This document shows, piece by piece, positions 36,784 to 43,298 of a DNA stretch of 43,298 bases. The position numbers and the translations under genes were made by a program. Source of the stretch: Myxococcaceae bacterium (GTDB taxonomy: Bacteria > Myxococcota > Myxococcia > Myxococcales > Myxococcaceae); contig SECN01000014.1 in NCBI GenBank assembly GCA_004173515.1, forward strand, positions 1 to 43,298. The letters are read 5' to 3'. The number at the start of each line of letters is the position of its first letter. Position 1 is the stretch's first letter. The notes beneath the pieces are model-generated. The model was not told the origin of the DNA, ran no database searches, and saw only the letters and a list, made by a program, of their open reading frames with translations.

Positions 36784-37764
36784 ATGAGCATCTCGCCCCT
36801 TCGCAACAGCCCGTCTTCCTTCACGCGCACCCAGCCCCGGAGCGACATCGCTTCCAGCCCCGCCATCCGCCCGGGCTCCACGGACGCGGCTTCCGCCTCC
36901 TTCCAGAAGATGGGCTCCCGGATGGCCCCCGGGCTCGCGGCCCTCCAACAGGACGGCTTCGACATGGGCGCGGGCAAGGGCGCGCAGAACCTGGGCAAGC
37001 TGCTGCAGGACACGCTGTCGGCGCTGAACACGCTCGCGCAGTTGGTGGGCGGCATGGAGGGCATGAAGGGCGCGCAGGGGGCCGAGGGCGTCCCCAGCCT
37101 CGGTGGGGAGTCGGGTGCGCAGCCCTTCTCCGACAGCAGCTTCACGCCGCAGGACTGCATGAGCCCGTCGCCCGTGGAGCTCGACCCCAGCCCCGTGGAT
37201 CCGTCCTCCCCGCAGGGCACCAGCGGCACGCCGGGCCCCACGGGCACGGACAGCGCCACCGGCACGGACAGCGCCACGGGCAGCTCGAAGCTGGGCGGCA
37301 ACCTGCCTCCCGGGCTGGAGAAGTTCCGGGGCGCCATCGAGTCCGCGTCGGCCAAGACGGGCGTTCCGGCGGCGACGCTGGCCGCTCAAATCTGGCAGGA
37401 GTCGCGCGGCAACCTGGAGGCCGTCTCCACCAACGGCGGCAATGGCCTGACGGACACCGGCCTGATGCAGGTCAATCCCAACACGTACAAGGAATTGCAG
37501 GCGAAGCACCCCGAACTCCAGGGCAAGGACCTCTCCGATCCGGAGACGAACATCCTGGCGGGCGCCTGCTACATGAAGGACATGAAGGAGCAGTTCGGCG
37601 GCAGCATGGACCTGGCCCTGCGCGCCTACAACTCCGGGCCCAACGGCGTGGACAAGAGCAACCCGGACGCGATCCCCGCCGGCACGGGTGACGCCACCTA
37701 CGTGCAGAAGGTGAAGAGCTTCGCGAACATCCTGGCCACCGGCCAGGGCACCCTGCCCGCGTAG
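36784..37764 (+). CDS. SLT-type lytic transglycosylase without a signal peptide
   Basis: A 326-residue protein. The C-terminal domain (about 175-320) is a soluble lytic transglycosylase fold, cleaving the MurNAc-GlcNAc bond of peptidoglycan. It has catalytic E206 in QESRGN, then GLMQVNPNTY, NILAGACYM and ALRAYNSGPNGV motifs. The first ~170 residues have no Sec or Tat signal and no lipobox. They are glycine-, serine- and proline-rich, with a harpin-like helical stretch near 60-95 and a short TGTDSA repeat. Such architecture is typical of transglycosylases exported by a non-Sec secretion system or carried into prey. It is alone in its transcription unit, with GGAAAG weakly placed upstream of the ATG. 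Confidence 0.85.
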   Translation: MSISPLRNSPSSFTRTQPRSDIASSPAIRPGSTDAASASFQKMGSRMAPGLAALQQDGFDMGAGKGAQNLGKLLQDTLSALNTLAQLVGGMEGMKGAQGAEGVPSLGGESGAQPFSDSSFTPQDCMSPSPVELDPSPVDPSSPQGTSGTPGPTGTDSATGTDSATGSSKLGGNLPPGLEKFRGAIESASAKTGVPAATLAAQIWQESRGNLEAVSTNGGNGLTDTGLMQVNPNTYKELQAKHPELQGKDLSDPETNILAGACYMKDMKEQFGGSMDLALRAYNSGPNGVDKSNPDAIPAGTGDATYVQKVKSFANILATGQGTLPA

Positions 37765-37830
37765 GCCAGGCCCCTCACGGGAACCGACAATCCTTTTCGC
37801 CCCACCATCGATTCATGAGATGGGGCCGGG

Positions 37831-38748
37831 ATGTTCGACCCTGTCACGCTCGACCAGCTCCGCGCCTTCGTGTCCGTCGTCGAGGAGGGAAGCTTCTCGG
37901 CGGCGGCGCGCAAGCTTCGCCGCGTGCAGTCCGCCATCAGCACGTCGATGGCCAACCTGGAATCGCAGTTGGGCGTGCCGCTCTGGGACCGCTCGACGAA
38001 GGTGGCCACGCTGACGCCCCAGGGCCATGCGGTGCTCGCTTCGACGCGGCGCGTGCTCTCCGAAGTGGACGGGCTGCGGCGGCTCACCACGGGCATGACG
38101 CAGGGACTCGAAGCGTCGGTGTCGCTGTGCCTGGATGCCTTCTTCCCCCTGAAGGCGCTCATCGACCTGTGCGCCGCGTTCACCCGGGAGTTCCCCGCGG
38201 TCGACCTGCGCGTGCAGACGCAGGTCATGTCCGCCGTCTCCGCGCGCGTGCTCGACGGCACGGCCACCCTGGGCGTCGTGAGCCCGGCGGGGATGGCCCC
38301 GGGGCTCGAAGCCCAGGCGCTGTCGCCCATCCGGGTGCTGCCCGTCGCCAGCCCGGGCCATCCGCTCGCGGCCATCAAGGGACGCATCGCCAACCGGCAC
38401 TTCGTCGACGCGATCCAGATCGTGCTCTCGGATTGCAACGAAGAAGGCGTCTCCGACCAGGTCGGACTGTCGCCGCGCACGTGGCAGGTCGGCGACCTCT
38501 ACACCAAGCATGAAATGCTGCGCGCGGGCCTGGGCTGGGGCAACCTGCCGGAGCATCTGATCCGCGACGACCTGCGCGAGGGCCGGCTGGTGGCCCTGCG
38601 GCCCCTGGCGTGGGGCCAGCACGAGAACACGCTCAAGCTGCTGGCCATCTACCGCGGAGACACCGTGTTCGGTCCGGCGCACCGCTGGCTGTTGGAGCAG
38701 CTCACCCAGCTCTGCGCGCGCGAGGCCCGCCGTCAGCGGACGGGGTGA
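37831..38748 (+). CDS. LysR-family transcriptional regulator
   Basis: A 305-residue protein. Residues ~6-66 hold the LysR helix-turn-helix (AFVSVVEEGSFSAAARKLRRVQSAISTSMANLE). The effector domain spans about 92-295. The ATG at 37831 follows GGGCCGGG. It converges on the TMEM175-family gene with only one base between stops. It shares no divergent target, so the regulated gene cannot be named. The minus-strand amidohydrolase-porin group further right is one candidate set. Confidence 0.88.
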   Translation: MFDPVTLDQLRAFVSVVEEGSFSAAARKLRRVQSAISTSMANLESQLGVPLWDRSTKVATLTPQGHAVLASTRRVLSEVDGLRRLTTGMTQGLEASVSLCLDAFFPLKALIDLCAAFTREFPAVDLRVQTQVMSAVSARVLDGTATLGVVSPAGMAPGLEAQALSPIRVLPVASPGHPLAAIKGRIANRHFVDAIQIVLSDCNEEGVSDQVGLSPRTWQVGDLYTKHEMLRAGLGWGNLPEHLIRDDLREGRLVALRPLAWGQHENTLKLLAIYRGDTVFGPAHRWLLEQLTQLCAREARRQRTG

Positions 38749-38749
38749 G

Positions 38750-39358
38750 TCAGACGCCGTCGTGCACCGGCCGCATGTTGGCGCTCCACAGGGCCCACAT
38801 GGCCGCGCACAGCGACAGGCTCAGCGGCAGGCTCCAGAGCGCGACGACGGTCGCCACCAGGTACACCGGGAACCCCAGGCGGTAGTGCCACGTGAGCCGG
38901 TGTTCGAGCGCATCCGGGGCGTGCTGCCGCTGGAGCAGGTGCCACAGCAGGTTGTAGGCCACGTTGATGAGCACGAAGAGGCCCGCGTAGAGGGCCCCCG
39001 CCATGGAGCCGGAAGGCTCCATCAGGTGGGCCGACAGCAGCGACGTCGTGAACGGCACCAGCGTGGTCAACAGCATCAGGAACCCGTTCGCGAAGAGCAC
39101 CGGCGTGTCCGCCCGGCGCGCGAACTTCAGGATGCCGTGGTGGTCGATCCACATGATGAGCACGGTGCCGAAGCTCGCCACGAACGCCAGGTACGTGGGC
39201 CACCGGGACGCGAGCTGCCAGAGCAGCGTGTGGGAATCCCGGGCGGAGTCCGTGAGTTCCGGCTTCAGGTCCAGCGCCAGCAGCGTGATGACGACGGCGA
39301 AGACGCCATCGCTGAACGCTTCGAGCCGGGCGTTGTCCGTCCTTTCGGTGTCCGCCAT
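38750..39358 (-). CDS. TMEM175-family (DUF1211) integral membrane protein
   Basis: A 202-residue membrane protein with about six helices. The hallmark FSDG (15-18) occurs in LEAFSDGVFAVVITLLALDLKP on the first helix. Bacterial members form K+-permeable channels, so a potassium leak or conductance role is likely. ATG at 39358 begins the family-typical N-terminus; the upstream open frame overlaps the DUF1275 gene by other codons. It is 13 bp after DUF1275 on the same strand and may share its message. Confidence 0.87.
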   Translation of the reverse strand: MADTERTDNARLEAFSDGVFAVVITLLALDLKPELTDSARDSHTLLWQLASRWPTYLAFVASFGTVLIMWIDHHGILKFARRADTPVLFANGFLMLLTTLVPFTTSLLSAHLMEPSGSMAGALYAGLFVLINVAYNLLWHLLQRQHAPDALEHRLTWHYRLGFPVYLVATVVALWSLPLSLSLCAAMWALWSANMRPVHDGV

Positions 39359-39371
39359 GGCGAAGGCCCCC

Positions 39372-40007
39372 CTACAGCCGGGTGCGCACCCACAGCACCA
39401 GGGCCACGGGCACAAGGAGCGACGCGAAGCCCAGGTGCTGGACGCCGAACGCGCCCCCCAGACAGCCCAGCGCGAACGCCAGGATGATGAAGCCCAGCGA
39501 GCGGTGCTTGCCGGCGTTCTCCGGGGCGCCCGGAATCACCTTCTCCACGAACCACTGGGTGACGTTGCCGGTCATCACCGTCGTCATCGGCCCCAGCGAG
39601 GGCGCCACCCGGTGCATCGCGTTCTGGATGCCCATGGCGATGACCGCGAACACCACGACGACCTTGTGCGCCGCCGTGCCCTGCACGCACAGGGGCACGG
39701 CCGCCGCCGCCCCGAAGGCCACCGCCTGGAGCAGCAGGAGCAGCCGCGCGGAGCCCTCCGTCCGACGGCGGTGCAGGTGCGTGGCGCAGAAGACGGCCAG
39801 GACGAAGATGGGGAAGGTCGACAGCTTGAGCCACTCGTCGGCGTTGGCGTTGCGCGCGAGGTCCGCGGCGAGCACGACGAAGTTGCCGGTGACGTGCGCG
39901 CAGAAGATGCCGCCCGCGCCGACGAAGGTGACGGCGTCCGCGTAGCCCGCGACGAACGCGAGCGCGGCGGGAACCCATGCGGACTTGAGAACAGGACTGG
40001 GAGTCAT
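39372..40007 (-). CDS. DUF1275 (YoaK-like) membrane protein
   Basis: A 211-residue protein with about six membrane helices. Family signs are GYADAVTFVGAGGIFCAHVTGNFV near residues 20-45 and the MGIQNAMHR...MTTVMTGNVTQ segment in the middle. DUF1275 proteins are integral membrane proteins of unknown transport function. ATG at 40007 gives the family N-terminus; the open frame upstream is inside the porin gene in another phase. It lies 17 bp downstream of the porin and 13 bp upstream of the TMEM175 gene, so the four minus-strand genes may form one operon. Confidence 0.83.
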   Translation of the reverse strand: MTPSPVLKSAWVPAALAFVAGYADAVTFVGAGGIFCAHVTGNFVVLAADLARNANADEWLKLSTFPIFVLAVFCATHLHRRRTEGSARLLLLLQAVAFGAAAAVPLCVQGTAAHKVVVVFAVIAMGIQNAMHRVAPSLGPMTTVMTGNVTQWFVEKVIPGAPENAGKHRSLGFIILAFALGCLGGAFGVQHLGFASLLVPVALVLWVRTRL

Positions 40008-40024
40008 GAGGGCCGTGCCGTGGG

Positions 40025-41404
40025 TCAGTAGGTGAAGGTCGTCCAGGTGCCGAAGAAGTCGACGTCCCGGCCGGTGACCGCCTGCAACGCGGGCCCGGCG
40101 AAGACGTGCGAGTACTCGGCATTGAACATGAGGTGACGCGTGGCGCGATAGCCGAGCGACAGCGAGAGCTGCGCGCCGGTGTAACGCGCCCGCGAATCCG
40201 AAGGCGCCACGAGGACCTCCCCCGGCGGCGTGTAGACGGCGTCCTGGACGGACTGCCGGAAGAAGAAGACGCAGCCCGCCTCCAGCGTGACGGCGTCCAG
40301 GTCCCACTGCACCAGCGGATGCGCCTCGTACAGGTTCGACGGGTAGATCAACGGCAACGCGCTGAAGAAGGTCTGGTTCGGGAAGAAGGCGTGGAAGGTG
40401 GAGACCCGCCCATCGTCGGCGTTCCGGTCACCGCTCAGCGCATCCCCCCGCACGCCCAGCCGCAGCGGCGCGAAGGGCAATCGCTGCCACAGCCCTCCGG
40501 CCAGCCCCCAGGCCAGGACGTCGGCGTCGCCCACCGTGCCTGCCTGGACGAGCGCATGTCCGATGTACTCGAAGCCGCCCCCGGTCTGACCGAACACCCG
40601 CAGGCCCAGCATGTGGCGCACCTCACGGCCTTCGACCGCGCCGTAGGTCACCGAAGGACGGTCGCGCCCCAGGTAGAAGGCGTCGAACGAGAGCTGCTTT
40701 CGCGGCAGCACCGCCACGGTCGCGTAGAGGCCCCAAAACCGGTTCCTCCACGAGGGCGCATCATCGAGCACGCCGCGCTCCAGCCTGGGCACCACACCGC
40801 CAAAGCCCTCCACGTTCCAGCCGTCGCCCGTGACGGTGAGCCGGGCCAGGTCGAACGCCTGACGGACATTGGTCCCATCCCGGGTGCTTACCCACCGCGT
40901 CGACCCCAGCGACATCTCCTGGCGTCCCACGCGGGCCACGAAGCGGGCCTTCGCGGTCGCGCCGCGCCATTCGACGAAGGCCTGCTGCACGTCGAACAGG
41001 TCGCTGCCCGGAGGCTCATCGCGCGCGGCAGCCCCCAGCGCGTAGTGCCCGCCCAGTTGGACGAAGGCGCGCAGGGGCCCCACGTGGGCATCCACGTGCA
41101 GCAGGTTGCGGGAGAACATCACGCTCTGCGACAACGGTCCGTCCAGCCCGTCGGTCAGCTCGTAGCGGAGCCGGTGCTGGCCCCCGAACGAGAGAAACGC
41201 GGTGTCCCCCAGCGGGACGTATTTGACGCGGTCGAACGGATCCTCCCCGGGCCGCAGGAGCGGATCCGCCCAGTCCTCCTGGTAGCGGATCGCCGCATAC
41301 CGGGGCGCCTCGCGCGGCTCGGGGACATCCTCCGCCCGGGCCGCGAGCGGCACACCCAGCAGCCCGGGGAGGAGGAAGAACGCGCTCCGTGACCAGCACC
41401 CCAT
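40025..41404 (-). CDS. Outer-membrane porin-like protein (alginate-export type)
   Basis: A 459-residue protein with a signal peptide (about 1-24, ending ARAED). The rest is beta-strand-rich with alternating hydrophobic residues and a terminal aromatic (ending in TFTY), as in outer-membrane barrels. Segments such as R-Y-E-L, V-R-Q-A-F and F-W-G-L-Y and the overall length resemble the alginate-export family (AlgE-like) of 18-stranded porins. The substrate is not known; it may admit the substrate of the adjacent amidohydrolase, whose stop lies 11 bp upstream. ATG at 41404 has GAGGGAAG upstream. The same frame extends back into the amidohydrolase gene but has no ribosome site there. Confidence 0.75.
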   Translation of the reverse strand: MGCWSRSAFFLLPGLLGVPLAARAEDVPEPREAPRYAAIRYQEDWADPLLRPGEDPFDRVKYVPLGDTAFLSFGGQHRLRYELTDGLDGPLSQSVMFSRNLLHVDAHVGPLRAFVQLGGHYALGAAARDEPPGSDLFDVQQAFVEWRGATAKARFVARVGRQEMSLGSTRWVSTRDGTNVRQAFDLARLTVTGDGWNVEGFGGVVPRLERGVLDDAPSWRNRFWGLYATVAVLPRKQLSFDAFYLGRDRPSVTYGAVEGREVRHMLGLRVFGQTGGGFEYIGHALVQAGTVGDADVLAWGLAGGLWQRLPFAPLRLGVRGDALSGDRNADDGRVSTFHAFFPNQTFFSALPLIYPSNLYEAHPLVQWDLDAVTLEAGCVFFFRQSVQDAVYTPPGEVLVAPSDSRARYTGAQLSLSLGYRATRHLMFNAEYSHVFAGPALQAVTGRDVDFFGTWTTFTY

Positions 41405-41415
41405 GAAGGCTTCCC

Positions 41416-43272
41416 TCAGAACGCCCAGCAGGAGCAGCCCAGGAGTCCCCAGAACGTCGGGTCCTCCGCGACAGGCACCGGCCGTCGCCAGGCCGCCTTG
41501 CCATGCGCATGCACGCCACAATCATGCGGCGCGGCGTGCATCGCGGACGCGGTGTGCGCCTCCTGGGCCTGGGCGGCGGCGTGCGCGTACCCACCGAAGC
41601 TCCGGACCGGAGACCAGTCCGGCATGGCCGGAGGCAGCGGCGGCGCGAAGTCCGAGAAGCCTCCCGTGCCGTGCACGACCTTCCCACCGACCACGGTGAG
41701 CACGGACTCCAGTTGGGAAATCTGGTCCGCCGGAACGCTGAAGTAGTCCGCCGACAGCACGGCCAGGTCCGCGAACTGTCCCACCGCGAGTTGCCCCTTC
41801 TTGCCCGTCTCCGAGGAGAACCAGGTGTTGCGTTCGGTCCAGAGCCGCAGCGCGGTCTCCCGGTCGATCAGCGCGTCCTCGCCGTACAGCGACGTCCCCG
41901 CGACGGTCTTCCCGGTGACGAGCCACGACAGCGAGACCCACGGATTGTAGGACGCGACCCGCGTGGCATCCGTGCCGGCGCCCACCGGGACGCCTGCGGC
42001 GAGCATGCGGGCGATGGGCGGCGTGTGGGCCGCGGCCGCCGCGCCGTAGCGCTCCACGAAGTACTCGCCCTGGTAGGCCATGCGGTGCTGCACCGCGATG
42101 CCTCCGCCCAGCGCCGCGATGCGGTCGATGTTCCGCTCGGAGATGGTCTCCGCGTGGTCGAAGAACCAGTGCAGCCCCCCGAAGGGCATGTCGCGGTGGA
42201 CCTTCTCGAAGACATCCAGGGCGCGCGAGATGCTCTCGTCGTAGGTCGCGTGCAGGCGCCACGGCCAGCGGTTCTCCACCAGCACCCGGACGACCTCTTC
42301 CAATTGTCCTTCCATGTCCGCCGGAAGCTCCGGGCGCGGCTCGCGGAAGTCCTCGAAGTCCGCGGCGGAGAACACCAGCATCTCCCCCGCGCCGTTGTGG
42401 CGGAAGTGGTCGCTGCCCTGCCCCGGCTGGACCTGCTTCGTCCAGGTGCGGAAGTCGGCGGCCTCCTCGCCCTTGTGCTGGGTGAAGAGGTTGTAGGCGA
42501 TGCGCAGCGTGAGCTCGCCCGCGTCCGCGAGCTTCTGCACGACGGCGTAGTCGTCCGGGTAGTTCTGGAAGCCGCCGCCCGCGTCGATGACGCCGGTGAT
42601 GCCCAGCCGGTTCAGCTCGCGCATGAAGTGGCGGGTGGAGTTCTCCTGGTACTCCGGGGGCAGCTTCGGCCCCTTCGCCAGCGTGGCGTAGAGCAGTTGC
42701 GCGTTGGGCTTCGCGAGCAGCAGCCCCGTGGGGTTGCCGTGCCGGTCGCGCTGGATTTCGCCGCCCGGCGGGTTCGGCGTGTCCTTCGTGTAGCCACACG
42801 CGCGCAACGCCGCCCCGTTGAGCAGCGCGCGGTCGTAGAGGTGGAGGATGAAGACCGGCGTCTCCGGGGCGACGGCGTTCAGCTCCTCCAGCGTCGGCAG
42901 GCGTCGCTCGACGAACTGGAGCTCGGTGAAGCCGCCCACCACCCGCACCCACTGCGGCGCGGGGGTGACGGCCACCTGATTGCGCAGCATGCGCATCGCG
43001 TCCGCGAGCGACCGGACCCCGTCCCAACGCAGCTCCAGGTTGTAGTTGAGCCCGCCCCGAATCACGTGGGTGTGGCTGTCGATGAGCCCGGGCACGACCC
43101 GGCGGCCCCCCACGTCGATGACGCGGGTGTCCGGCCCCCGCGTCTTGAGGAGGTCGCTCGCCGCCCCCACCGCGGAGAACCGGCCGTCCGTGATGGCGAC
43201 GGCTTCGGCCTCCGGGGCGCCAGGAAGCAGCGTGGTGAACCGGCCGTGGTGGAGGATGAGGTCCGGGGGCAT
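41416..43272 (-). CDS. YtcJ-like amidohydrolase (amidohydrolase_3 family)
   Basis: A 618-residue metal-dependent hydrolase. The first metal pair is H67-T-H69 in PGLIDSHTHV. Further ligands are suggested by the LHATYDESIS and FDHAETIS histidines and the late GAGTDATR aspartate. YtcJ/NfdA-type enzymes hydrolyse N-substituted formamides or related amides; the substrate cannot be read. The catalytic core ends near residue 550 and is followed by a ~50-residue His/Cys-containing tail ending GCSCWAF, unusual for the family. No clear signal peptide is present. ATG at 43272 has GAAGGAA upstream and is near the window edge, so an upstream neighbour cannot be judged. Confidence 0.85.
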   Translation of the reverse strand: MPPDLILHHGRFTTLLPGAPEAEAVAITDGRFSAVGAASDLLKTRGPDTRVIDVGGRRVVPGLIDSHTHVIRGGLNYNLELRWDGVRSLADAMRMLRNQVAVTPAPQWVRVVGGFTELQFVERRLPTLEELNAVAPETPVFILHLYDRALLNGAALRACGYTKDTPNPPGGEIQRDRHGNPTGLLLAKPNAQLLYATLAKGPKLPPEYQENSTRHFMRELNRLGITGVIDAGGGFQNYPDDYAVVQKLADAGELTLRIAYNLFTQHKGEEAADFRTWTKQVQPGQGSDHFRHNGAGEMLVFSAADFEDFREPRPELPADMEGQLEEVVRVLVENRWPWRLHATYDESISRALDVFEKVHRDMPFGGLHWFFDHAETISERNIDRIAALGGGIAVQHRMAYQGEYFVERYGAAAAAHTPPIARMLAAGVPVGAGTDATRVASYNPWVSLSWLVTGKTVAGTSLYGEDALIDRETALRLWTERNTWFSSETGKKGQLAVGQFADLAVLSADYFSVPADQISQLESVLTVVGGKVVHGTGGFSDFAPPLPPAMPDWSPVRSFGGYAHAAAQAQEAHTASAMHAAPHDCGVHAHGKAAWRRPVPVAEDPTFWGLLGCSCWAF

Positions 43273-43298
43273 GCGGGCTGTTCCTTCAGGGGTTGGGG

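Overview
The window is very GC-rich, densely coded bacterial DNA. Lineage is inferred from gene content: a very large multi-module hybrid histidine kinase, an ECF41-type sigma factor, many lipoproteins, a tectonin-type beta-propeller protein, a lipoprotein-toxin/immunity pair and, above all, genes for cyclic triterpene (sterol) synthesis. Together these point to a myxobacterium of the Myxococcus/Corallococcus/Stigmatella group. No rRNA, tRNA, CRISPR array, insertion sequence or phage gene was recognised. No gene-free stretch exceeds about 240 bp.

Layout. 1-15.6 kb is a mixed regulatory and accessory region. It holds a truncated lipoprotein gene, a SARP/BTAD-type ATPase regulator, a LytTR response regulator, DUF1993 and DUF2442-FHA proteins, a lipoprotein, a LysR regulator, an SDR, and a flavin monooxygenase divergent from its TetR-type regulator across a clear double operator. 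A DUF2652 protein, the tectonin protein, and an ECF41 sigma factor in an operon with a CrtI-like FAD oxidoreductase complete it.

15.7-26.7 kb is a sterol locus. It encodes oxidosqualene cyclase (with residues typical of cycloartenol synthase), squalene epoxidase, squalene synthase, and a translationally coupled HMG-CoA reductase - MMPL/RND transporter - GT21-like glycosyltransferase operon. The route would run acetyl-CoA > HMG-CoA > mevalonate, then farnesyl-PP > squalene > oxidosqualene > cyclic sterol, with the RND protein and glycosyltransferase as candidate sterol or lipid handling functions. The most striking feature is that the unit [epoxidase <> synthase-cyclase] has been tandemly duplicated and the copies have decayed in a complementary way. 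Unit 1 keeps intact cyclase and epoxidase plus a remnant of the synthase. Unit 2 keeps intact synthase plus a broken cyclase fragment and an epoxidase with a 666-bp in-frame deletion. One full pathway survives, spread over both copies.

26.8-30.3 kb holds a lower-GC lipoprotein-toxin/immunity pair, with a 27-bp imperfect direct repeat on either side, followed by an alcohol dehydrogenase coupled to a GXWXG/DUF4334 protein. 30.5-36.6 kb is a single 2033-residue sensor kinase made of two consecutive ~1011-residue copies of PAS-GAF-kinase-receiver-kinase. 36.8-43.3 kb holds an unusual signal-less lytic transglycosylase, a LysR regulator, and a minus-strand run of amidohydrolase, outer-membrane porin, DUF1275 and TMEM175-family membrane protein genes.

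Start sites were chosen by alignment to family N-termini, ribosome binding sites and overlaps. Everything functional is inferred by reading motifs; no database search was run.
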